From assembly GCA_033283165.1 (NCBI GenBank), contig JAWMQL010000002.1:310001-374000 (forward strand): a stretch of 64,000 nucleotides of DNA, given 5' to 3'. Position 1 is the first letter of the stretch; each line of letters begins with the position of its first letter. The position numbers were made by a program, and so were the translations under genes. Below are positions 43,814-52,836 of this stretch, in pieces. The notes beneath the pieces are model-generated. The model had not been told where the DNA came from, did not search any database, and saw only the letters and a program-made list of their open reading frames with translations. The stretch comes from JAWMQL01 sp033283165 (lineage in GTDB: Bacteria; Pseudomonadota; Gammaproteobacteria; Pseudomonadales; Halieaceae).

Positions 43814-46054
43814 CTAGAGGGCGTCAAATTGCCTCACCCAGGGTTTCAGCCGCGCCAGGCCCTGGCTGGCTTTATCGGCCTGAGCACGCGTGGCATAACT
43901 GCCGTACAGCACCAGAAATTGCCCGGTATCTCCCTTGCGCCGTCGTTGCGCACGGGCTTTACCGGTGAGCGCGTTCTGCTTGATAAAGGCCTGGGCGGCT
44001 TCGTCCGTGCTGAATGCCCCGAGTTGCACGGTAAAGTGGTTGGCAGGCTGGGCCGCCAGCCAATCCCCGCCTCCGGTGCTGCCACCGGGCGAGGGCCGCG
44101 CGGCAACCGACACCGGCGCCGGGCCGTCCAGTCGGCCGCCAAGGCATCGCGATACGCTCATTTCATTGCCCGCCGCGACCTGCTGGTACTTGTCCCAGAA
44201 CGCGGCGTCGACTTTCTTGCCATAAGCCGAGGCGCTCTTGCTCCGGTAACGGGAGAACTGGCTGGGGCCACCGTTGTAGGCGGAGTAGGCTGAACGGGCC
44301 AGGTTGGACAGGCCGCCGGGTTGCTTGTGCTCGCCCTTGCGGATGGCCTGCTTGACCAGGTAGTCGAGCAGCACCTCCGCGCCCGCGGCGCCGTTGTAGG
44401 CGATGTCCCAGCGCAGTTGCTGCTGGTCGTAAAAGCCGCGCCACACCCGCTCATTCATCTGCATCAGGCCGACATCCCCGGTGCCTGAACGCAACGGGAC
44501 GAGCTTGCGCTCATCGCTGACCACGTATTGCCGCCAGCAGCTTTCCTGCCATGCGGTGGCGAGCACCAGGCGGCGGAACAACTGCTCCTGGGCCGGTTCG
44601 AGATTCCGCCGGGCCAGCGCCGTCGTTGCTGAGGTATGTAGCAGGGCCGCCAGCTGGGGCAGATAATCGGCGAGTTCCTCCGGTTTCGGCGACCAACGGT
44701 TGAGGCGGCCGGTGTCCGCGGCCACCGCGCGCGGAAACAAGGAGAACTCCAGGCGCCACGTAGAGGCCGGTGCTGTCGACTCGAGATGCTCTTCCAGCAG
44801 GCGGCGAAGCGCCGGGTCCACCTCGTCGGAGTAGCGCAACAGCTCCTTCCCGGCGCCGCCGTTGATCATTCTCGCCAGTCGGCGCAGCCCGTCGGTGGAA
44901 ATATCCAGTCCCACCCCGGGCCCCAGGCGATCGAGGGCGGTCAGGGCATCGGTGGCCGAAACGACACTGAGCCATAACAGGTGCTCTTCCCCCGCCTGTT
45001 CCAGGCCGATGCGCCGCAGAATGGGTGCCAGCGTCTCCCAGCTTTGCAAGAACCAGGTTCGCACCAGGTCCTCACCTGCTCCGGGGGGCTCCACCAGCGC
45101 ATCGCGCAGGCGGTAGCGGCTTTCGATCAGGGCATCCAGCAGAGCTTCCCGCAGCTCCTGCAACTGTGTCGCCGCCGCGTAGTGCTTGACCACCAGTACC
45201 AGCAGCGCGTCCATCATCTGCCAGCGCTCCTCCCACCGGGCCAGTTCCTCCTCGCTGAGCGCATGCTCCGGGCGTGGCGCCTCGTCCGCCGGCTCCACGT
45301 CAAAAACAATGTCCACGTCCAGCGTATCCTCGCCGACCCGCAGATCGCTCAGGTGCAGCCCCGCAACCAGGGCCGCGATCTGTTGCCTCGAATGCCGCGG
45401 CAACACCTCGGGTAACAGCGCAGCCACCGACTCGAGTTGCGGCGCCAGGTTGACGGTGAAGTCGCTGAGGAAGGTGCGGGCGCTCGAGTCCACCATCTGT
45501 TGCAGCCCACCGGACGCCAGCGGCTGGCCCTGCGGGTCCAGCAGAAGGACGGTATCCGGCACAAAACCCAGGGCGGTGCCGCTGTTCCGGAGTTCGGGCG
45601 TACCGGTCACCCGGATCCGCCCCTGCCAGGTGAGCAGGGTGGTGCAGGCACCCGATTCGCCCAGCCCCATCCGGGCGCGGACCGCAGCGAGCACTTCCAG
45701 TTGCCGATTCCGCGGCGCCAGTTGCGGCTCGCTCAGCACGATTTCACTGCAGCCGCCGGGGTCCTCCAGCAGTTCCCGGCTCTGGTCGGGCCCGGTCAGG
45801 AGTTGTGCCGCCAGGAGTTGCTGCAGCAGGGGATAGTCCAGCCGCACGGGCACGCTGACCCGGGATTGCTGCGCCCGGGACCCCTCCCCCTGCGCGCCGT
45901 TGGTCAGGACATCCTGGCCCGGCACAGGGGCCTGCCAGCCGAGGAGCAGCGGCAGCAAGAGCCACCACCGCCGGCGGGCGATGAGAGAATGCCCTGGGCG
46001 AACTGCTGTGGTCAGTGAGCTGAGGTGGGCGCATGCTCCACGAATGATATGCAT
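43814..46054 (-). CDS. Lytic transglycosylase (SLT) with C-terminal SPOR domain
   Basis: A 746-residue exported protein. A signal segment (RWWLLLPLLLGWQAPVPGQ) precedes a 450-residue helical region of no known family. Then comes an SLT domain with catalytic glutamate in LATAWQESCWRQYV and the GDVGLMQMN and YNGG motifs. The last 75 residues are a SPOR domain (FTVQLGAFSTDEAAQAFI; LVLYGSYATRAQADKA), which binds denuded septal peptidoglycan. The ATG at 46054 has GGAGAG eight bases upstream and is preferred over the GTG at 46063. Confidence 0.85.
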   Translation of the reverse strand: MHIIRGACAHLSSLTTAVRPGHSLIARRRWWLLLPLLLGWQAPVPGQDVLTNGAQGEGSRAQQSRVSVPVRLDYPLLQQLLAAQLLTGPDQSRELLEDPGGCSEIVLSEPQLAPRNRQLEVLAAVRARMGLGESGACTTLLTWQGRIRVTGTPELRNSGTALGFVPDTVLLLDPQGQPLASGGLQQMVDSSARTFLSDFTVNLAPQLESVAALLPEVLPRHSRQQIAALVAGLHLSDLRVGEDTLDVDIVFDVEPADEAPRPEHALSEEELARWEERWQMMDALLVLVVKHYAAATQLQELREALLDALIESRYRLRDALVEPPGAGEDLVRTWFLQSWETLAPILRRIGLEQAGEEHLLWLSVVSATDALTALDRLGPGVGLDISTDGLRRLARMINGGAGKELLRYSDEVDPALRRLLEEHLESTAPASTWRLEFSLFPRAVAADTGRLNRWSPKPEELADYLPQLAALLHTSATTALARRNLEPAQEQLFRRLVLATAWQESCWRQYVVSDERKLVPLRSGTGDVGLMQMNERVWRGFYDQQQLRWDIAYNGAAGAEVLLDYLVKQAIRKGEHKQPGGLSNLARSAYSAYNGGPSQFSRYRSKSASAYGKKVDAAFWDKYQQVAAGNEMSVSRCLGGRLDGPAPVSVAARPSPGGSTGGGDWLAAQPANHFTVQLGAFSTDEAAQAFIKQNALTGKARAQRRRKGDTGQFLVLYGSYATRAQADKASQGLARLKPWVRQFDAL

Positions 46055-46182
46055 TCGGGTCACTCTCCATCGGGCATGGGTGAGGGAGTGTAGCCTGCAT
46101 GCCGCTGGCTATCCATGCGCTTCCCCGCAACCCGTTCGATTCCTCCCCTGCTCCCAATATCGTGGGTGCGGAGTTCGTACCC

Positions 46183-46671
46183 TCAGACGTCCTGCATCGA
46201 GACGCGAATCATCGAAATCTTCCTGTTGACCGTATCCACTTCGCGCCGCAGTGCGTCGATCATTTCACTGATCGATTCCTGGGGCGTCTTGTCAACGAGG
46301 TCTTTTAACACGCTTTCCAACTCCCTGTTCAGCCGGGTGATGCCCTTTACCGCAGCGCCGGCCGTGTCGGCCTCCGCGTCCCGGGGTTGTTCCAGGGTAT
46401 ATTGCAGGCGCGTGGCCAACAGATTCTCGGGACCTTGGTCCGCACAGTTTCGCAGCTCCTGGCCCAGGCTGTGCTGTGCATCGGCCACCAGTTTCAGGCC
46501 TTCGCTGTAGGGCTCATCCGCCTGCTGCAGGGTCCTGCGCAGGGCCTGCTCGGCGCTGAAGCACTGCTCTGAGAAACTGTGAAATAATTCCTCAAAGGAG
46601 ATGAAGGTTTCTCTATTTTCCACTTGGCTCATAAGCTCGGCATACCTCTCGTTGCTCACGCTGCTAACCAC
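46183..46671 (-). CDS. Helical cytosolic protein of unknown function
   Basis: A protein of about 162 residues, almost wholly alpha-helical with coiled-coil-like stretches (EQALRRTLQQADEPYSEGLK; ISEMIDALRREVDTVNRKIS). The frame is open to 47031, but that part is cysteine-, arginine- and proline-rich and reads like non-coding DNA. A GTG at 46671 (after AGGGA) or an ATG at 46632 are the likely starts. I recognise no family. Confidence 0.55.
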   Translation of the reverse strand: MVSSVSNERYAELMSQVENRETFISFEELFHSFSEQCFSAEQALRRTLQQADEPYSEGLKLVADAQHSLGQELRNCADQGPENLLATRLQYTLEQPRDAEADTAGAAVKGITRLNRELESVLKDLVDKTPQESISEMIDALRREVDTVNRKISMIRVSMQDV

Positions 46672-47075
46672 AATTCCCTGTCTCCCTGCGCTGCAAGGAC
46701 CGTACCAGAAAACCCGATTGCGGCGATTCAGGTCCCAGGCGCTCACCGGAACCGTGACGGGCGGCGCCGGGCGGCAGTGGCTTACCAGGGCTACCACCCG
46801 TGAGTGGAATTTTTCGCGGTATCCGTCGCCCGTTCCGACAAGCGGCCCCTGGCTGCAGCGTGTAGATTTTTCAAACAAAGTGAAAATTCTGCATACAATT
46901 GTCAGCTCGCCGTGCCGCCGCTGAGGTATCCAGGCGCCGGCGGCTGGCACGATGATTGCTGCTGCTTGCTGATGAAGAAACAAAACCAATGCATGCCAGC
47001 AACGCGCCAGGGCATGCCAGGCCCCAGTCAAACACCCGATCTACCGCGGCGGGAGTAAGCAAAAGCGACTTGACG

Positions 47076-48293
47076 ATGGACACTTTTTTGCAGAACTGGC
47101 ACACCGCCGCCACAACCAGTCTCGGGTTGTTCTGGATGGCATTGTGGGCGTTTGTCCTGGGTTACTTTATCTCCAGCCTGATACAGGTTTTTGTCAGCAG
47201 GGCAAGGATGCGCAAGAGCATGGGCGATACTGGCGCGCGAAGCGTGGGGCTGGGAGCCCTGTTCGGATTTATATCCAGTTCCTGCTCTTTTTCCGCCCTG
47301 GCCACCACCCGCGCGTTATTCAGTAAGGGCGCGGGGTTGATTCCCGCCCTGGCATTCCTGCTGGCTTCTACCAATCTGGTGATCGAACTGGGCATCGTGA
47401 TTGTCGTTTTCCTGGGCTGGCAGTTTGTGGTGGGAGAATACGCCGGCGGAGTGCTGTTGATCCTGCTGATGTGGTTACTGGTTTCCCGCACGCTGCCCCA
47501 AAATCTTGCGGAGCAGGCACGCGAGCACGCCCGAGCTCAAGAGGACAGCAGCGACGAGGGCGAGCCGCACGACTGGCGCAGGCTGATCGCCAGCCGCGAG
47601 GGCTGGCTCCAGGTCAGTAACAAATACGTGATGGAGTGGCAGATGGTGTGGAAGGATGTCGCCATCGGCTTCACCGTTGCCGGCATTATTGCATCCTTCG
47701 TTCCGCGCCGTTTCTTTGAAATCCTTTTCGTCGGCGCCGGCAACCCGGAACCCGGGTTTACGGATGTGCTGCTGCAGGCTCTGGTCGGTCCGGTGGCGGC
47801 TTTTTTTACCTTCATCGGTTCCATGGGCAACATCCCGCTGGCGGCGGTGCTGTTCAATAATGGCGTCAGTTTTGCCGGGGTCATGGCGTTTATTTTCAGC
47901 GACCTCGTGGTGCTGCCGGTGCTGCGGATACAGGCGCGCTACTACGGCTGGAAGATGAGCTTTTATATACTCGGCGTGTTCCTGGTTGCACTCGTCGCGA
48001 CCGCTTTACTGCTGCACTACGGTCTGGCACTGTTCGACGCCCTGCCGGCGGCGGCCGCCGGGGACGCACTCGCCGGGCGGGACCTGTTCGCCGTGGATTA
48101 CACCCTGGCACTGAACCTGCTGGCGATTGGTCTCAGCGTCATTCTGCTAGGCTGGAAATGGCGCGCCCGGGGGTTTGGCGCGCACGGCTCCAAAAACCTG
48201 GGTGAGCGCGTCCTGCTCTCACTGGTTGCGCTGGCGGCCTGCTGGCTGGCTATCGGTGCGCTGCTGCCGGTTGCGATACCCGATCTGGTTTAA
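47076..48293 (+). CDS. Permease of the ArsP_1/DUF318 family
   Basis: A 405-residue membrane protein with about nine helices. It has the family pattern LGALFGFISSSCSFSALATT, a second repeat half with FTFIGSMGNIPLAAVLFNNG, and a central hydrophilic loop. The family includes ArsP organoarsenical exporters, but most members have no known substrate. The start at MDTFLQNWHTAATTS is chosen; a longer frame begins at 46956. Divergent from the helical protein gene. Confidence 0.8.
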   Translation: MDTFLQNWHTAATTSLGLFWMALWAFVLGYFISSLIQVFVSRARMRKSMGDTGARSVGLGALFGFISSSCSFSALATTRALFSKGAGLIPALAFLLASTNLVIELGIVIVVFLGWQFVVGEYAGGVLLILLMWLLVSRTLPQNLAEQAREHARAQEDSSDEGEPHDWRRLIASREGWLQVSNKYVMEWQMVWKDVAIGFTVAGIIASFVPRRFFEILFVGAGNPEPGFTDVLLQALVGPVAAFFTFIGSMGNIPLAAVLFNNGVSFAGVMAFIFSDLVVLPVLRIQARYYGWKMSFYILGVFLVALVATALLLHYGLALFDALPAAAAGDALAGRDLFAVDYTLALNLLAIGLSVILLGWKWRARGFGAHGSKNLGERVLLSLVALAACWLAIGALLPVAIPDLV

Positions 48294-48323
48294 GCGGGTC
48301 GTACTCGGATGAAGGGGATTGGA

Positions 48324-49514
48324 TCAGGGCGTGTACTCCTCCACTCCCATCAGCGGTATGGATTCTCTTGCTGCACGTCCGCCAACAACCAGAATTCGGT
48401 TATTCAGCGTTGCAGCGCCAGGGGAATAACGGCTCTGTGTCATATCAGCCCGACGACGCCATCGATCATTGGCCGGGTTGTAACGGTAGGTTCATGCGGA
48501 GGTGGAATTGGAATTCGTTGGGTCGAAACCACCGACCACGCAGAGCATACCGTCGTGAACACTGGCGGAAGCGAAATCTACTTTGCGCGGGTAATTCGCC
48601 ACCTTAGCCCACTGATCTTTTACCGGGCCATACCGGTGAACCAAATTGGAGTTGACCAGCTCATTGTTTGAACCACCAAACACATAGACGTAACCTTCAA
48701 TCGCACCTGCAGCAACACCGACTCGTGGTGTTGGCATGTCGGCACCGGTTGACCATTGATTGGTCTCCGGGTCGTAGATTGCGACTGCAGACAATCCAGG
48801 AACGTTGAATGCGAAGGTATTGCCACCGCCGACGACGCAGATTTTATCGTCAACAACGGCACTGGCGGCTGCTGAGCGGCCGAGCGGTAATGGCGCCCGG
48901 GTACGCCAGCGATCCGTGATGGGATTGTACTCCTGGACTGTGGTGATCGTCTCTCGAAAACCTCCGGGACCGCCACCAATGACATAACACCTGCCGTTCA
49001 CGGCGCGGGCGGTGGCCCATGCGCTGGGCGTTGGTAACCCGGCCCTTGGAGTCCACGTGTCTGTAGAAGGATCGTACTCTTCAACCCTGTCCGCGTCGCC
49101 TACCGACCAACCCAGCCCAATCGCGTAAAGCTTACCGTTGAGAACACAGGTAGATACACCCACCCCCGTCGTCTTCACTGCCTTGCTTGCCCAGGAGTCC
49201 GGCATCTTGAAACGCGGCTCGAGGAGCCATACGTCATCTGATTCCAGGATAATCATCAAGGCCTCGTTACCCTCAAAACCGGCAGTGGATAACGTACAGG
49301 GTTTCGAAGAACCGCCGCACAGATATTGGGAATCTTTCACCCATCCTTCAAATTCATAGCCCTCGCCCGGTTCAGCAATGAATGTCTCCTCAAAGAAGAT
49401 GTCAGTGACCTCGATATCACAACGCTGATCAGGACCGCACGAGAAGCTGTCCGACTCGGTACGCACTGAGCCATGCTCGGAAACAGCTATCTCAAGTTTG
49501 CAAGCGGACAACAC
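48324..49514 (-). pseudogene. Kelch-repeat lipoprotein interrupted by an in-frame TGA
   Basis: The N-terminus (lipobox LSAC, Cys-rich domain with EGYEFEGW, LCGG, CTLSTAG) is homologous to the lipoprotein at 13 kb. Five Kelch-type blades follow until TGA at 48492-48494, just after DPTNSNSTSA. Reading on in the same frame gives TYRYNPANDRW and a complete sixth blade (PGAATLNNRILVVGG ... GVEEYTP) to a stop at 48324. One nonsense codon thus splits an otherwise closed six-blade propeller. No ATG lies in a plausible place; the frame before the lipobox (RPPGRPGTSAQSNTLP) lacks a start, so the 5' end may be lost too. Confidence 0.75.
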
Positions 49515-49534
49515 GACGAGGGCTGCTTTGGGGA

Positions 49535-49876
49535 GCGTATTGGATTGAGCACTCGTCCCAGGCCGGCCTGGCGGCCGCCCCCGTACTGGACGATCACAAC
49601 GGCCTGAGGGCTGTTGTGACCCTCCGGGCTTCGCCGCTGCGCGGCTTGTCTCAAAACGCTAACGCGTTTTGTCGAATGGTGTGGTCCGGCACCCCGATCG
49701 CTCCAGACTAATCCGCCGGCTAAACGAACAATGCATAATAATGCACGACTGTTGTCGGCAAAATGTCGGCATGCAGCAAAGTATTTGGAAGCCGCTGGGT
49801 TTCCAAACTGCCTTCTATTCGCGGGCCTTTTGACTGGACTTGATAGCCCGCCTCTCCTCAGGCCGGGCCATCCTGT
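49535..49876. other. Structured non-coding gap with three hairpins
   Basis: No credible gene in about 340 bases. Between 49594 and 49671 there are three adjacent inverted repeats: TCACAAC/GTTGTGA, GCCGC/GCGGC and CAAAACGC/GCGTTTTG. Further right are TGCAT/ATGCA and a short direct repeat (TGTCGGCA twice, about 49752-49772). It may be a small mobile or REP-like element that displaced the start of the Kelch lipoprotein gene. Unidentified. Confidence 0.45.
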
Positions 49877-51322
49877 CTAGCCTTTGGGCACAGGCGATAG
49901 CAGTGATTCGATTAAGATCGGTTTCGCGGGGAAACGGGCGGTGAGTGGCCCGATATCTTTTTCATCCTTGCCGAGCACATCCGCCATGATGCAGCTTATG
50001 TGATAGCCGCAGAACCGCCCCTGACACATTCCCATGCCCGCGCGAGACAGGAGTTTAGCGGCATTTGCGCTGCCAGGGTGCGGGTAATCGCGCAGGCAAT
50101 CGCGAAACTCACCCACGGTAATCTCCTCGCATTTGCACAGCGTCGAATCTTCAGTTCCCAATTGTTCAAAAATGGCCCTACCCGGATAGGAAAGGTCTCT
50201 GAGCAGCCGCGCAAACCGGTTCAGCGACGCCAACCGCCTGCGCATCAACCGAGCGAGTGACTCGGCCTCTGAGAGATTTATCCTGCCCTGCGCCAGCGCC
50301 ACACCCAGCCCGGCAAGCCGCCCCTCTTCCAGAGCCACAGAGGCTCCCGCTACTCCCGTTATTTCGCCAGCCACATAGAGCCCCGTGCAATTCGTCTGCT
50401 GCCACTGGTCGTGTTCGATCAGCCATCCGCCAGAGTCAGCGGACCAATTGCAGCTCGCCCCGGCCTGCCGCGCCAGTTCGGAGGAAGCAAGAAAACTGAA
50501 ACACACGCCAAGCCGGTCGCAGCGCAGCGTCTGCTGGTCGTCTCCCGTCAGCCTGCCGCTGGCATCGATCCCACCAACCGTCAAAGCCTGCAGACTGTCT
50601 CCGCCCTGCGCAGCCAGCACGGTCTGAGAAAAGCGCACCGGTATGCCCTTCATTACCAGCCGCGACAGCACAGCCAGAAAGAAAGCAAGCTGACCGGCGT
50701 GCCGGAGCAGGACAAGCGGGTGGCGCAGTGGCGTTAAAAATTTACGCAAGGGCTGGCAGAAAAGTACGGCCTCGACCGTGCCCCCCGCGCGAGCGACCTG
50801 ATCGGCGACGATGAGTTGCAGCGGATGACTCCCCGCAAATACAAATCGCTCGCCTGGAACCAGTTGCTGACTCTTGATAAAAGCCTGGATACCACCCGTA
50901 GCCATTACGCCAGGCAGGTTCCAGCCTGGAAAGAGAGCAGGCATATCGTAGCAGCCGGAGGCGATCAGCACGCAGCGGGCATCCAGCCTCAGGCAGCCAC
51001 GCGCCTCGCTATTAAGCAACAATTGATACTTATAGCCCTTTGCACTCTCGTGACTTTCCGTAATTCCCAGCACCGAGGTCTGAAAGAGCCACTGAATCTC
51101 CTTTAACCCTTCCACTGCGCTAACAAGCCGCCGCAGCGGTCGGTATATACGACCGGACAACCACTTTTCGACAGTGAAGCATTCAGGCGGTTGGCGATAT
51201 ATTTGACCGCCCGATCGCGCCTGCTCATCAATGATGGTGACGGACACCCCGTGGCGTGAAGCCGTTTCGGCGGCCGCGAGCCCGGCGGGGCCCGCTCCGA
51301 TGATGGCGAGTTCAGTCTGCAT
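49877..51322 (-). CDS. FAD/NAD(P)-dependent oxidoreductase with BFD-like [2Fe-2S] domain (HcnB / D-hydroxyproline dehydrogenase subunit type)
   Basis: A 481-residue flavoprotein. The N-terminal dinucleotide motif is AIIGAGPAGLAAAETASRHG, and a second NAD-type fold is around GERFVFAGSHPL. A C-terminal BFD-like domain has cysteines in LCKCEEITV and GMCQGRFCG. This is the architecture of the alpha subunit of heteromeric amino-acid or opine dehydrogenases, including HcnB. The ATG at 51322 overlaps the end of the small ferredoxin-like gene. The other two subunits lie upstream. Confidence 0.85.
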   Translation of the reverse strand: MQTELAIIGAGPAGLAAAETASRHGVSVTIIDEQARSGGQIYRQPPECFTVEKWLSGRIYRPLRRLVSAVEGLKEIQWLFQTSVLGITESHESAKGYKYQLLLNSEARGCLRLDARCVLIASGCYDMPALFPGWNLPGVMATGGIQAFIKSQQLVPGERFVFAGSHPLQLIVADQVARAGGTVEAVLFCQPLRKFLTPLRHPLVLLRHAGQLAFFLAVLSRLVMKGIPVRFSQTVLAAQGGDSLQALTVGGIDASGRLTGDDQQTLRCDRLGVCFSFLASSELARQAGASCNWSADSGGWLIEHDQWQQTNCTGLYVAGEITGVAGASVALEEGRLAGLGVALAQGRINLSEAESLARLMRRRLASLNRFARLLRDLSYPGRAIFEQLGTEDSTLCKCEEITVGEFRDCLRDYPHPGSANAAKLLSRAGMGMCQGRFCGYHISCIMADVLGKDEKDIGPLTARFPAKPILIESLLSPVPKG

Positions 51323-51635
51323 GTGCGCGAACTTCTTCGGAATCGGCAGACACCGCGGTGGTGATCGACATGTCCGGCTCAACATAGGTTACACAGGCGC
51401 GAACCCGACGAGAATGGCCATCACGCTCGATGTTTACCAGGCATTCAAAACACACACCCATATTGCAATAAGGCGCCCTGGGCTGCCCTCGCCCGCTCAC
51501 GTTAAATGTAGTGACGTCGCTCGCCAACAACACGGTCGCAACTGTCTCGCCAGCAAATGCCTCAACAGTCTCGCCGTTAACCCTCACCGAGATCGGTTGT
51601 GTACGAGAGACATTTGTCTGGATGCGCCGGGCCAT
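51312..51635 (-). CDS. Small (2Fe-2S) ferredoxin-like subunit (HcnA type)
   Basis: A 107-residue [2Fe-2S] protein. Cluster cysteines lie in PYCNMGVCFECLV (C-x4-C-x2-C) with a fourth in VRACVTY. It is the small electron-transfer subunit of the dehydrogenase encoded on both sides. It starts 3 bases after the stop of the DadA-like gene and overlaps the large FAD/BFD subunit gene. Confidence 0.87.
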   Translation of the reverse strand: MARRIQTNVSRTQPISVRVNGETVEAFAGETVATVLLASDVTTFNVSGRGQPRAPYCNMGVCFECLVNIERDGHSRRVRACVTYVEPDMSITTAVSADSEEVRAHAD

Positions 51636-51638
51636 ACA

Positions 51639-52835
51639 TTAAGCCATGAATGCATTGATCTGGTTGAATCGGTCTGGAGAATAGGCATCGATGGGAAAAG
51701 ACGTGGCGCCGGTGAGCATCAGTTCGGACATCAGTCTCGCGTAAGTCGGCCCGTAGGTAAATCCCGACCCACCCGTGGCGACATAAAAGCCGGGTTTCTG
51801 CGTAAATTGCCCGAGCACGGGCAGTTGATCCGGGGTGATCCCGGTGGTGCCCGTCCAACTCCGCAGCAGGTGCAGATCGGCGATCGCGGGTACTATCTCG
51901 GCCGCACTTTGCAGATTTCCCCGGACAGATTCCAGGTTGATTGCCGGCGCCCGGTCCAGCAGCCAACTGCCTCCACTTCGCTGCATCGGGGCGGACCACC
52001 CGCCTCCAATGAGCAGGTTGCCATCAGCCACCTGCTTCAGCGAAAGTTTACGGCCAACGTGCTGGATCAGGTGGTGGACGATGGGATTCGTCTTCTCGGT
52101 CGCGTTCATCAACAGACCCACCGGAAAAACCGGCAGGTGTAGGCCAGCCATGGCGGCAATCTCCACTGACCAGGCACCTGCGGCGTTCAGTACTGCCTCC
52201 GCGCTCACCCACCCGGATTCTTGCTTGTTACCCGCCCCCGCCAGCTTGATCTCCCATCGACCAAACCTGCGCTGGATCGCAGATACCCTGATGTCGGTGA
52301 GTACCGAGGCACCGCTTGCGACCGCCTTGGAGGCAAAAGCATGGGTTAACAGGCGCGGGTTGCAATGCCCCTCATGAGGGCAGTAGAGTGCACCCTGAAC
52401 ACTCTCGCTCAGATACGGGGCTCGTGAATGAGCCTGGGCGCCATCCAGCAATTCCACCGTCAGGCCCTGCCCGCCTTCTATCTTCGACTTCAATTCCAGC
52501 AGCGAGAGTTCCTCGGGCGTTTCGGCCAGCATCAGTCCACCTTCCATGACCAACTCGAGATTACTGTCGAGCTCATGTTCTATGTCGCGCCAGTGGTCGA
52601 TGGCCAATTGCGTCAGGGCGACATAATGTTCGAGTTCCCTGGCGTGTTCCTGGTGATGCTTGATCAGACGGTGTTCAAGTTGAAAGTGCAGGGATCCGGC
52701 ATTCCGCCCGGAGGCACCCGCGTTGATGTCACTGCGTTCCACCAGTAGCACCGTTGCACCCGACTCTGCAAGGTAACAGGCAGTGGCACACCCGACCAGA
52801 CCACCACCGATGACTATCGCATCGTACTGTTGCAT
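51639..52835 (-). CDS. FAD-dependent oxidoreductase, DadA/glycine-oxidase-like catalytic subunit
   Basis: A 398-residue D-amino-acid-oxidase-fold enzyme with the FAD motif AIVIGGGLVGCATACYLAES, a GHCNPRLLTHAFASKA segment and the C-terminal RSWTGTTGITPDQLPVLG / YVATGGSGFTYGPT. It would oxidise an amine or imino acid to an imine. The DapA-family gene upstream ends one base before its start. With the two Fe-S/FAD subunits it makes a membrane-free heterotrimer like D-hydroxyproline dehydrogenase. Confidence 0.85.
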   Translation of the reverse strand: MQQYDAIVIGGGLVGCATACYLAESGATVLLVERSDINAGASGRNAGSLHFQLEHRLIKHHQEHARELEHYVALTQLAIDHWRDIEHELDSNLELVMEGGLMLAETPEELSLLELKSKIEGGQGLTVELLDGAQAHSRAPYLSESVQGALYCPHEGHCNPRLLTHAFASKAVASGASVLTDIRVSAIQRRFGRWEIKLAGAGNKQESGWVSAEAVLNAAGAWSVEIAAMAGLHLPVFPVGLLMNATEKTNPIVHHLIQHVGRKLSLKQVADGNLLIGGGWSAPMQRSGGSWLLDRAPAINLESVRGNLQSAAEIVPAIADLHLLRSWTGTTGITPDQLPVLGQFTQKPGFYVATGGSGFTYGPTYARLMSELMLTGATSFPIDAYSPDRFNQINAFMA

Positions 52836-52836
52836 G

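Noticed and set aside
46672..47031. N-terminal 120-residue extension of the helical protein
   Set aside because: Arg/Pro/Cys/Trp-rich, unlike the helical downstream part, and it covers the expected divergent promoter of the permease. An internal GTG or ATG start is more likely.
48309..48671. Plus-strand frame of 120 residues opposite the Kelch gene
   Set aside because: The minus strand carries Kelch blades through the same bases, including the part past the TGA, so the plus frame is a shadow.
49594..49671. Integron attC site
   Set aside because: Hairpins are present, but I could not fit the RYYYAAC/GTTRRRY core boxes, and no integrase or cassette genes are nearby.
49877..52835. Hydrogen cyanide synthase hcnABC
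   Set aside because: The three subunit types match HcnB/A/C in architecture, but gene order differs (C-A-B). The DapA and RidA neighbours point to an imino- or D-amino-acid route, and this architecture is shared by several amine dehydrogenases.
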